Positions 41,990 through 49,691 of a DNA stretch of 64,000 nucleotides are shown in pieces (the stretch's first letter is position 1; each line of letters opens with the position of its first letter). A program made the translations under genes and the position numbers. Source of the DNA: CAMTWZ01 sp041749075 (lineage in GTDB: Bacteria > Bacteroidota > Rhodothermia > Balneolales > HLUCCA01); the NCBI GenBank assembly GCA_041749075.1, contig JBGTBY010000022.1:61196-125195 (forward strand). The letters are read 5' to 3'. The notes beneath the pieces were generated by a model. The model saw only the letters and a program-made list of their open reading frames with translations, ran no database searches and was not told the DNA's origin.

Positions 41990-42516
41990 GTGTAAGGGGG
42001 TAAGTGGGTAATGGGGAAATATAGGTCCTTCGGGCCTTCGGCCCTCAGGATGACAAGCGCATCACCTCAAATAAAGAAGAGGCGGCATCACTCTTTCCTA
42101 AGTGCACTTGGGATCTTGTTATGCCGCCTATTTAATAATAGCCAAAACATTGTCATCCTGAGGGAGCGTAGCGACCGAAGGACCTATCAATATTTGCGAA
42201 GCGCATGTCATCCTGAGACATGCCCAGAGCAAAGCGAAAGGACCCAACCATCCCAACCAAATCATAGAATATGTCATTAAATAAAGGGCTATTCGTCATG
42301 ATATGAGGACATACTATATCTGTTAAGAATCCATAAATAGTAATGAATTAATCCTATTAACGTCTAATAATTGGATAGAAACTATGTTCTAACAACACCA
42401 TCCTAATCGTCTTAAATGGTATCAAAATATATTTGTGTTTCGAATTGTGCTGGAAGCGCTTTTTTTGTTTCTTGTTGGGTCGTATCGGTCAACATCTTTC
42501 CTAACTACTTATTTAC
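41990..42516. repeat. Composite nested hairpin repeat, copy 3 (core 42081-42128), then AT-rich leader
   Basis: Left outer unit GGTCCTTCGGGCCTTCGGCC...CAGGATGACA (42026-42055). Core 42081-42128 with arms GGCGGCAT and GTTATGCCGCC and the inner CCTAAGTGCACTTGGG; the left arm ends TCAC instead of AAC. Right outer units TGTCATCCTGAGGGAGCG...GACCGAAGGACC (42150-42183) and a variant at 42207-42243. From 42250 to 42516 the sequence is AT-rich, unique and probably the leader of the PID-CTERM gene. Confidence 0.85.
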
Positions 42517-42735
42517 ATGAACAATCTGAAAAAAGTCGTGGGTGGCGTATGCGCCCTCGCGATTTGTATGGTCTTGCTTCCGAGTCTCTCCGAGACCGTC
42601 AACGCTCAAGCTCCGCCACCTCCAACCTTGCCTACGATGCCGGATCAAGCCCCCATCGATGGCGGATTGTCCCTGCTCGCCTTGGCTGGCGGCGCCTATG
42701 CCGTGAAACGTCTTCGTAATAACAAAACCAATTGA
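42517..42735 (+). CDS. PID-CTERM micro-protein (exosortase substrate)
   Basis: A protein of 72 aa. Residues 1-30 are a signal peptide (KKVVGGVCALAICMVLLPSL...VNA). Residues 31-45 are a proline-rich linker (QAPPPPTLPTMPDQA). Residues 46-68 are the sorting signal PIDGGLSLLALAGGAYAVKR followed by LRN, that is a PID motif, one hydrophobic helix and a basic tail. That tripartite end is the PID-CTERM signal of Bacteroidota. After cleavage only about 15 residues would remain. An exosortase with an intact triad is encoded at 51748-52275. The next gene starts 11 bases downstream, so the two are probably one transcript. Confidence 0.85.
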   Translation: MNNLKKVVGGVCALAICMVLLPSLSETVNAQAPPPPTLPTMPDQAPIDGGLSLLALAGGAYAVKRLRNNKTN

Positions 42736-42746
42736 GGACACTATTT

Positions 42747-45143
42747 ATGAAACGTTTCTATACGATTTTATTCAGCATGGCCATCCTGATTTCATTGACA
42801 GGAGAGGCGATTGGGCAAAGCAATTTCACTGTGAATTGGGAACGGAAGACAATAACAGCCAACAATAACACTACAGGTGATCCTGCTTGGTTCAATACAG
42901 GTAACCAAGAGCGTGGACTTAGCTATGGGAGAGTAAACGGTAATCATCGTGTGTTTGTCGCTAGCCGTGGTGATGGTAATTTTATTCGCATCCTCAATGC
43001 AGATACAGGTGCAGATGTTGGTACCCTTTCAAATACGGGTATTACTGGAGGGACATTTATAATCAATGACGTTGAGGTTTCAGAAGATGGAATCGTTTTT
43101 GCCTCAAATTTGAGCACGAATGTTGCCTCATCTGCTTTTAAAGTGTACCGATGGGACACAGAAGCGTCTACCCCTGTAGTAGCTGTCAATTTTCTAGATG
43201 GAGCCTCAACCAACCTACGTTTGGGTGATAGTTTCACAGTAACAGGGAGCGTAAGCAACAATTCAGCTAAAATTTGGGCGGTTAGTGCATTTGCATCTTT
43301 TCTAAGAGTCTATGTTTGGAGTATGGCGGATGGTGTTTTTAACAGCACTCCAACTATTCTTCCAATTTTAGCTACAGGCGCGGCTGCGTCGGTTGCACCA
43401 CTTCCAGATGGTCGATTTCTTGTGAACCAAGGAGGAGCGCAAGCTCGATTCTACAATGCAGCGGGCACTCAAATTGGTATTGTTGCTACCGCAGGTGCTG
43501 AAAATGGAACGAATGCTGTAAAGTATATCGGCGCTGTTGATAGCGATCTCCATTTTGTTACTTTTTCATTCGTAACATCTCCATCGACTGTAGCCGATTT
43601 TGGTAGGTCATTTAAGTTCCCAGCCTCAACACCAGCTAGTGCGACTGGAACTGGATTTACCTCTTCACTCAGAACAAATGCGAATGCTGGTGGCACAGGA
43701 GATGTGGCAGTTCGTACGCACGATAATGGAACGTTCACGGTATATGTTTTAGGCACAAATAACGGGGTTGGGTCATACACCTCAACTTTCCAAGGTCAAA
43801 CGCCTACATTCACCGCCACTCTAACCGGCTCCTCCGGCTTCAGAACGCTTGCGTCACCGGTGGCGAACACAGCTTTGTCGACCCTATTCGGAAGCATATG
43901 GACCCAAGGCTTCACTGGAGCGGATGCGACGAACGGAGGTTCCAACATCTACTTCCATCCGAACGGGTCAAACAATTTCGTTGCTGCGACCAACATCACC
44001 AACACGATTACCGCAGGTCATGGAGTACTTGTTGGAGTGTATGCCGATGATGACTACGGCACAGAAGGTGTTCAAGGTGGTTTCCCGAAAACACTTTCCG
44101 TAACCGGAATCGCCAATTCAGGCGACGTTGTTGTAACCCCATCCCACACCACAGGTGATGAATACTTCTTGGCTGGAAATCCCTACAACGCAACCATCGA
44201 TTGGGATTTGGTCACAAAAGGGACGAATGTGTATCCAATCGCGTGGGTCCTCGGTACGGATGGTGAGTTCGATTCCTGGAACGGATCGGTCGGTGATCTA
44301 ACCAATGGGTTGATCGCACCTTTCCAAGGATTCTTCTATGCGTACAGTGGCGCCACGAGCGGTGTCACGTTCACGACAGGCTCGCAAACCTCGGGCGGCA
44401 CGTTTCGCGGGAAAGAACAGTCACCCGTGGCAATCCGCTTGGCGTTGAGCCGCGATGGACATGAAAATTCGACTTGGCTCCAATTCGCCGAAGACGGAAC
44501 GTTCGGTCGTGATGCCAAAGACGCACCGAAAATGGCTTCATTGTCTTCGGATGTGATGCAAATCGCCACTCAAGAGTTGGAATCAGGCGCGAAAATGGAC
44601 ATCCATTATCTGCCATTGATCCGTGAGTCGATTCAACTTCCGATGTCTTTCGTAGCAACACGTGGCGGTGAGTTCGAACTCTCAACAAGCTCGTCCACCT
44701 TGCCAGAAGGATGGTCGTTGTCGGTCCACGATGCCGAAACGGGAACCACGACCGCGCTTGTGAATGGAGAATCGTTCCGATTCAAATCACCAGCTCGTGC
44801 CGCTTCCGATCCGGTACGCTTCAGCCTCATCGTTGAGCCGTCGAATACGACGAACGTAGACCGTGGAACGGAGACCGTAGGCCGTATGGAGTTGGATCAG
44901 AATTATCCGAATCCTTTTAATCCTAGTACCCAGATTCGCTTCGCACTTCGCGCATCGCACCACACGCGTCTCACGGTCTACGACGTAGTAGGTCGTGAAG
45001 TCGCGGTATTGGTGAATGGCGTGATGCCGGCCGGCGCGCATTCGGTGTCGTTCGACGCATCGAATCTGTCTTCGGGCGTGTATCTGTATAAGCTTGAAGC
45101 CGGCGGACAGGTGTTGACACGCAGGATGACGTTGATGAAGTAA
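42747..45143 (+). CDS. Secreted DUF4623-like protein with T9SS C-terminal sorting domain
   Basis: A protein of 798 aa. Signal peptide MKRFYTILFSMAILISLTGEAIGQ; then a beta-rich domain (residues about 30-360; NDVEVSEDGIVFASNLS, FKVYRWDTEASTPVV) resembling DUF4623. A second beta region runs to 700, and the last 85 residues are a type A T9SS sorting domain (NYPNPFNPSTQIRFAL, YDVVGREVAVLVNG, SGVYLYKLEAGG). It should be secreted through the outer membrane and anchored or released. The segment TTNVDRGTETVGRM just before the sorting domain comes from GTAGACCGTGG-type repeats (44852-44888). Start at ATG 42747, which begins the signal peptide. Confidence 0.85.
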   Translation: MKRFYTILFSMAILISLTGEAIGQSNFTVNWERKTITANNNTTGDPAWFNTGNQERGLSYGRVNGNHRVFVASRGDGNFIRILNADTGADVGTLSNTGITGGTFIINDVEVSEDGIVFASNLSTNVASSAFKVYRWDTEASTPVVAVNFLDGASTNLRLGDSFTVTGSVSNNSAKIWAVSAFASFLRVYVWSMADGVFNSTPTILPILATGAAASVAPLPDGRFLVNQGGAQARFYNAAGTQIGIVATAGAENGTNAVKYIGAVDSDLHFVTFSFVTSPSTVADFGRSFKFPASTPASATGTGFTSSLRTNANAGGTGDVAVRTHDNGTFTVYVLGTNNGVGSYTSTFQGQTPTFTATLTGSSGFRTLASPVANTALSTLFGSIWTQGFTGADATNGGSNIYFHPNGSNNFVAATNITNTITAGHGVLVGVYADDDYGTEGVQGGFPKTLSVTGIANSGDVVVTPSHTTGDEYFLAGNPYNATIDWDLVTKGTNVYPIAWVLGTDGEFDSWNGSVGDLTNGLIAPFQGFFYAYSGATSGVTFTTGSQTSGGTFRGKEQSPVAIRLALSRDGHENSTWLQFAEDGTFGRDAKDAPKMASLSSDVMQIATQELESGAKMDIHYLPLIRESIQLPMSFVATRGGEFELSTSSSTLPEGWSLSVHDAETGTTTALVNGESFRFKSPARAASDPVRFSLIVEPSNTTNVDRGTETVGRMELDQNYPNPFNPSTQIRFALRASHHTRLTVYDVVGREVAVLVNGVMPAGAHSVSFDASNLSSGVYLYKLEAGGQVLTRRMTLMK

Positions 45144-45467
45144 ACGGAAATCGGAAATCGGAAACCAGGAATTGGTGATCGGTAAGAGGGGAACTTCTTA
45201 TTGTCTCTTGTCTCTGAATTCTTGTTTCTTTGTGTAGTTCCTTCGCCGCTACGCGGCTCAGGATGACAAGCAAAGTTTTTAATTAATAGGCGGCATAATG
45301 ATTTCCTAGGTTCGCTTGGGATCTTGTTATGCCGCCTCTTCTATTTTAACCACTTTATACTGTCATCCTGAGCGAAGCGAAGCGGCGAAGTACCTGCGCT
45401 ACGCGCCCCTACGCGAATCTTCTTATCTTCAACATTCAACATTCAACATTCATCATTGCCTTTCCGC
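45144..45467. repeat. Composite nested hairpin repeat, copy 4 (core 45289-45336)
   Basis: Left outer unit GTTCCTTCGCCGC...CTCAGGATGACA (45236-45268); core 45289-45336 with arms GGCGGCATAA(T) and GTTATGCCGCC; right outer unit TGTCATCCTGAGCGAAGCG (45361-45393). Behind it TGCGCTACGCGCCCCTACGCG is half of the GGGGCGCGT palindrome family, and ATTCAACATT words repeat up to the rmlB start. GGAAATCGGAAATCGG words open the gap. Confidence 0.85.
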
Positions 45468-46505
45468 ATGCGCATCTTATTGACCGGCGGCGCCGGGTTC
45501 ATCGGCTTCAATTTTGTCTCGTACTGGCTCGCCAACGATCCGTCGATCCGGTTCGCGAACGTCGACAAGCTCACCTACGCCGGAAATCCCGCATCCCTTG
45601 ACCGCCTCGCGTCTTATGGCGACCGTCACGCGCATCACAAGATCGATATTGGCGACGGTCCCGCGCTTCGCGACCTGTTCGCATCCTTCAAACCCGATGC
45701 GGTGATCCATTTCGCGGCGGAAAGCCATGTGGATCGGTCCATCGACGGACCCGGCGAGTTCATCCAGACCAACATTAACGGCACGTTCACCCTGCTGCAG
45801 GAAAGTCTTCGCTATTACGAATCGTTGGATGAAGCCGGCAAACTTCGCTTCCGATTCCATCACGTCTCTACCGACGAAGTCTTCGGTTCTCTCGGCGACA
45901 CCGGCTATTTTTCGGAAACCACCGCTTACGATCCACGCAGTCCCTATTCGGCATCCAAAGCCGCGTCGGATCATCTGGTTCGCGCCTGGCATCACACATT
46001 CGGACTCCCGATCCTCATCACGAACTGCTCCAATAATTATGGACCGTTCCATTTTCCGGAAAAACTCATACCCGTCATCATCCTGAATCTGGTGAACGGT
46101 CGTCCGTTACCGATCTACGGTGACGGACTCAACGTCCGCGATTGGCTCTATGTCGAAGATCATGTTCGTGCCATCCGGAAGGTGGTGGAAGCCGGACGCA
46201 TCGGCGAAACCTATTGCGTGGGCGGTGGTGCGGAAATGACCAACATCGATGTCGTGAAAACAATCATCCGCTTCATGGATGAACATTATCCGCATCCAGA
46301 CCCGGCCCTGAAGGACCGGTCTAGATTGATAACGTACGTCACCGACCGCAAAGGCCATGACCGTCGCTATGCGATCGACTCCTCCAAACTCCAGACTGAA
46401 CTCGGCTGGACACCCGAAGAAAGCTTCGAATCAGGGATTGAGAAGACGGTTTCTTGGTATATGGAAAATCGTGATTGGTGGGAACCCCTTCTAAGACAAT
46501 TTTAA
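45468..46505 (+). CDS. rmlB: dTDP-glucose 4,6-dehydratase, copy 2
   Basis: A protein of 345 aa, collinear with copy 1. MRILLTGGAGFIGFNFVSYW, HFAAESHVDRSIDGPGEF, STDEVFGSLG and Tyr160/Lys164 (SPYSASK) are intact. Differences between the two copies are spread over the whole length (for instance LAKFGDRHTHHQ against LASYGDRHAHHK), so the duplication is not recent or one copy came from a relative. Start by comparison with copy 1 at ATG 45468; the preceding CGC-ATG palindrome (GCATGC) is the same in both. Confidence 0.93.
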   Translation: MRILLTGGAGFIGFNFVSYWLANDPSIRFANVDKLTYAGNPASLDRLASYGDRHAHHKIDIGDGPALRDLFASFKPDAVIHFAAESHVDRSIDGPGEFIQTNINGTFTLLQESLRYYESLDEAGKLRFRFHHVSTDEVFGSLGDTGYFSETTAYDPRSPYSASKAASDHLVRAWHHTFGLPILITNCSNNYGPFHFPEKLIPVIILNLVNGRPLPIYGDGLNVRDWLYVEDHVRAIRKVVEAGRIGETYCVGGGAEMTNIDVVKTIIRFMDEHYPHPDPALKDRSRLITYVTDRKGHDRRYAIDSSKLQTELGWTPEESFESGIEKTVSWYMENRDWWEPLLRQF

Positions 46506-46643
46506 ATTGAAAATTTTAAATGTTAAGTGAGGAGCCAGCACCCTGCTAAAAGCTCAATACAGTGTTGCAAAGACAACACTTAAAATTTAAAATTTAAAAT
46601 TAGTGCACCAAGTCATTCAGTTTCAACCCAATAAACAAGTCCT
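46506..46643. repeat. AATTTTAAATT inverted repeat between second rmlB and rmlA
   Basis: AATTGAAAATTTTAAATG at 46504-46521 and AAAATTTAAAATTTAAAAT at 46582-46600, then the same TTAGTGCACCA and TTTCAACCCAATAAACA leader seen before the first rmlA. The conserved leader suggests both rmlA genes share a regulatory element rather than just a repeat. Confidence 0.75.
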
Positions 46644-47501
46644 ATGAAGGGTATAGTCCTCGCCGGCGGCTCCGGCACACGTCTCCATCCGCTTACGCTC
46701 GTCATGAGCAAGCAACTATTGCCGGTGTACGACAAACCGATGATCTACTATCCGCTGAGCACGCTGATGATGGCCGGCATCCGCGACATCCTCATCATTT
46801 CCACGCCGCATGATCTGCCTCATTTCGAGCGCATTTTGGGGGATGGAGCTTCGATCGGATGTTCGTTCACCTACGCCGTTCAGCCCGAACCGAAGGGTTT
46901 GGCCCAGGCCTTCACCATCGGCGCGGAGTTCATCGGTCACGACAAAGTGGCTCTCGTGCTTGGAGATAACATTTTTTATGGATCGGGATTGGGGTCGCAG
47001 CTCAAATCGTGCGCCGATCCGGATGGCGGAATCGTGTTCGCGTATCGTGTGAGTGATCCGGAGCGGTATGGTGTGGTGGAATTTGATGCGGATGGGAAAG
47101 TGATCTCCATCGAGGAAAAACCCAGCAAGCCGAAATCCAACTATGCGGTTCCGGGATTGTATTTCTATGACAATTCGGTGGTCGACATCGCCCGAAACAT
47201 CAAACCGTCGCATCGCGGTGAGCTGGAAATCACGGATGTGAATCGGATGTACCTCGGAGCCGGAAAGCTGTCGACCCGCATCCTTCCGCGCGGAACCGCC
47301 TGGCTCGATACCGGCACATTCAATTCGCTGATGCAGGCCGGTCAGTTCATCCAGGTGATTGAAGAGCGTCAGGGATTCAAGATTGGATGCATTGAGGAGA
47401 TCGCGTGGCGCAACAAATGGATTGGGGATGAGGAGCTGCTCGCGTTAGGCGCGAAGCTGGGCAAAAGCGGTTATGGGGAGTATTTGAAGGGGTTGGTTTA
47501 G
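46644..47501 (+). CDS. rmlA: Glucose-1-phosphate thymidylyltransferase, copy 2
   Basis: A protein of 285 aa, same length as copy 1. Its first 70 residues are identical or nearly so, and all motifs are intact (GGSGTRLHPLT, SKQLLPVYDKPM, LGDNIFYG, EEKPSKPKSNYAVPGLYFY). The C-terminal half carries conservative replacements. It makes dTDP-glucose. Confidence 0.94.
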   Translation: MKGIVLAGGSGTRLHPLTLVMSKQLLPVYDKPMIYYPLSTLMMAGIRDILIISTPHDLPHFERILGDGASIGCSFTYAVQPEPKGLAQAFTIGAEFIGHDKVALVLGDNIFYGSGLGSQLKSCADPDGGIVFAYRVSDPERYGVVEFDADGKVISIEEKPSKPKSNYAVPGLYFYDNSVVDIARNIKPSHRGELEITDVNRMYLGAGKLSTRILPRGTAWLDTGTFNSLMQAGQFIQVIEERQGFKIGCIEEIAWRNKWIGDEELLALGAKLGKSGYGEYLKGLV

Positions 47502-47748
47502 GGCAACCCCCAACGTTTATATAGATCCCTCGGGCCTTCGGCCCTCAGGATGACAGTGCTTCGCAAATAACATGTAGATCCCTCGCTTCGGGCTGCGCCC
47601 TCCGCTCAGTCAAGCGCTTCGCAAATAACATGTAGATCCCTCGCTTCGGGCTGCGCCCTCCGCTCAGGATGACAAGTGCCACTCGTTAATAAAAGGCGGC
47701 ATAACTTTTTCCTAAGTGCACTTGGGATCTTGTTATGCCGCCTCTTCT
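47502..47748. repeat. Composite nested hairpin repeat, copy 5 (core 47695-47742)
   Basis: Three left outer units (GATCCCTCGGGCCTTCGGCC, GATCCCTCGCTTCGGGC and again GATCCCTCGCTTCGGGC, 47524-47672). The middle one ends early in GCTCAGTCAAGCG. Core 47695-47742 with arms GGCGGCATAAC and GTTATGCCGCC. The right outer unit is the first unit of the 54-bp tandem array. Confidence 0.85.
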
Positions 47749-48121
47749 TTTTATGGCATTGCGCTTGTCATCCTGAGGGCCGAAGGCCCGAGGGATCTAT
47801 ACTTTTATGGCATTGCGCTTGTCATCCTGAGGGCCGCAGGCCCGAGGGATCTATACTTTATGGCATTGCGTCTGTCATCCTGAGGGCCGCAGGCCCGAGG
47901 GATCTATACTTTTATGGCATTGCGCTTGTCATCCTGAGGGCCGAAGGCCCGAGGGATCTATACTTTTATGGCATTGCGCTTGTCATCCTGAGGGCCGCAG
48001 GCCCGAGGGATCTATACTTTATGGCATTGCGCCTGTCATCCTGAGGGCCGCAGGCCCGAGGGATCTATACTTTTTATGGCATTGCGCTTGTCATCCTGAG
48101 GGCCGAAGGCCCGAGGGATCT
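47749..48121. repeat. 54-bp tandem repeat, seven units, derived from TCATCCTGAG element
   Basis: Seven consecutive units of 53-55 bp, each TTTTATGGCATTGCGCTTG, TCATCCTGAGGGCCG(A/C)AGG, CCCGAGGGATCTATAC. Variants at two positions (GCCGAA or GCCGCA; CTTG, TCTG or CCTG) give the order A-B-C-A-B-C'-A, so a three-unit block of about 162 bp was itself duplicated. The last unit reaches the stop codon of the convergent rmlC gene. Confidence 0.92.
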
Positions 48122-48635
48122 ACAACAACGGCGCGACTCTATCCTTCTCACTCAAAATCATCTCCCCAACAGCCATCGGCCACTCGATCCCGATCGTCGG
48201 ATCATCCCAGCGGATCGCCGCTTCCGAGTCTTTGTTCCAGGGCGCATCCACCTTATAAGAGAAGATTGCGGTGTCGCTGAGCACGAGAAAGCCGTGTGCG
48301 AATCCCTTCGGGATGTACAATTGGCGCTTGTTTTCGCCGGATAACTCGAGTCCGGCCCATTGTCCGTAGGTGGCGCTTCCGGGACGGATATCCACCGCCA
48401 CGTCAAACACGCTTCCTTCGATCACCCGAACGAGTTTCGCCTGAGCAAAGGGTTCGCGCTGGTAATGCAAACCGCGAAGGGTGCCTTTTACGGATTTAGA
48501 CTCGTTGTCTTGGATGAACTCCACTGGCCCCAGCAACTCATCATACTTGGCCTTCGACCACGATTCGAAGAAATATCCCCGCTCATCGGTGAAGACGCGC
48601 GGTTCGATGAGGATGAGGCCGGGGAGGAGAGACAT
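48120..48635 (-). CDS. rmlC: dTDP-4-dehydrorhamnose 3,5-epimerase, copy 2
   Basis: A protein of 171 aa. Motifs as in copy 1: RGYFFESWSK, GTLRGLHYQ with His57, QAKLVRVIEGSVFDVAVDIR, AIFSYKVDAPWNKDSEAAIRW. The Trp in place of the second Tyr is shared with copy 1, so it predates the duplication. The stop TAG (48120-48122) overlaps the last unit of the tandem repeat. Confidence 0.92.
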   Translation of the reverse strand: MSLLPGLILIEPRVFTDERGYFFESWSKAKYDELLGPVEFIQDNESKSVKGTLRGLHYQREPFAQAKLVRVIEGSVFDVAVDIRPGSATYGQWAGLELSGENKRQLYIPKGFAHGFLVLSDTAIFSYKVDAPWNKDSEAAIRWDDPTIGIEWPMAVGEMILSEKDRVAPLL

Positions 48636-48965
48636 ATGAAGTAGGAAGGTTGAAGTAGGAAGGGGGAAGATAAGAAGTTAGGTCCTTCGCTTCGCTCAGG
48701 ATGACATGCGCTCCGCAAATAAATGTATAGATCCCTCGGGCCTTAGGCCCTCAGGATGACAAGCGCATCCCCTAAATAAAAGAAGAGGCGGCATAACAGG
48801 ATCCCAAGTACGCTTAGGAAATAGTTATGCCGCCAACAAATTTATGAACGACGTGCTTGTCATCCTGAGGGAAGCCGCTTTGCGGCTGACCGAAGGACCT
48901 ATAACCCATTGCGAAGCGAAGGATTCTTATCTTCCACCTTACACCTTTCTACTTAACCCTTCCCC
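48636..48965. repeat. Composite nested hairpin repeat, copy 6 (core 48787-48834, reverse orientation)
   Basis: Left outer units GGTCCTTCGCTTCGC...CAGGATGACA (48681-48707) and GATCCCTCGGGCCTTAGG (48729-48760). Core 48787-48834 in reverse orientation (inner CCCAAGTACGCTTAGG, as copy 1). Right outer unit TGTCATCCTGAGGGAAGCC...GACCGAAGGACC (48859-48900). It lies between divergent rmlC and a GT2 gene and may also affect their promoters. Confidence 0.85.
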
Positions 48966-49691
48966 TTGCGCCTCACCGTCATCCTTCCCGCATACAACGC
49001 CGCGAAAACCTTGCGTGCCACGGTCGCCGCCATCCCGATGGATGTGGTGCATGATGTGGTTCTGGTCGATGATCATAGCGCGGATGACACCTTCGCCTTG
49101 GCTCAGGAGCTCGGCATTCATTGCGTCCGCCACGAGGCGAACAAGGGATATGGCGCGAATCAGAAAAGTTGTTACGACATCGCGTTGTCGCGCGGGGCGG
49201 ATATTGTGGTGATGCTGCATCCCGATTACCAATATGAGCCCAAACTCGTGACGGCCATGGCCGCGATGATCTCCTCCGGCGTGTATGATGTGTGCTTGGC
49301 GTCGCGAATCCTGGCACAGGATGCGGTTGCAGGCGGAATGCCGGTCTATAAATATGTGGCGAATCGGGTTCTGACGCTGATCGAGAACATCCTGCTCGGA
49401 CAAAAACTCTCCGAATACCACACCGGTTACCGCGCATACAGCCGGAAAGCCCTCGAATCGGTCGATTATCACAAGAATTCGGATGATTTCATTTTCGACA
49501 ACGAAATTCTGGCCCAGTTGCAGCATAAAGGGATGCGTTTCGGGGAAATCAGTTGTCCCACGAAGTATTTCGACGATGCGTCGTCAATCAATTTCCGACG
49601 GTCGGTGACGTATGGACTCGGTGTGCTGCATACCGCGCTCCGCTACCGGCTACATAAATGGAATTGGGTGCGATATGGCATCCTGGAGTGA
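48966..49691 (+). CDS. Polyprenyl-phosphate glycosyltransferase family 2 (DPM1-like)
   Basis: A protein of 241 aa. LTVILPAYNAAKTLRATVAAI, VVLVDDHSADDTFALAQELG, NKGYGANQKSCYDIAL, ADIVVMLHPDYQYEP (metal D-x-D-like) and EYHTGYRAYSRKALESV are features of DPM1-like enzymes. It should charge a polyprenyl phosphate with a hexose, which GT-C enzymes then use. Two GT-C proteins are encoded next to it (49675 and 53477). TTG 48966 start. Overlaps the next gene by 17 bases. Confidence 0.85.
   Translation: MRLTVILPAYNAAKTLRATVAAIPMDVVHDVVLVDDHSADDTFALAQELGIHCVRHEANKGYGANQKSCYDIALSRGADIVVMLHPDYQYEPKLVTAMAAMISSGVYDVCLASRILAQDAVAGGMPVYKYVANRVLTLIENILLGQKLSEYHTGYRAYSRKALESVDYHKNSDDFIFDNEILAQLQHKGMRFGEISCPTKYFDDASSINFRRSVTYGLGVLHTALRYRLHKWNWVRYGILE

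Noticed and set aside
47676..48044. Open frame with repeated WHCACHPEGRRPEGS
   Set aside because: Translation of the tandem repeat in one phase; no conserved domain.
47749..48121. Possible CRISPR array (regularly spaced repeats of about 54 bp)
   Set aside because: The whole unit is repeated without unique spacers, and the units contain the TCATCCTGAG element found elsewhere. There are no cas genes.
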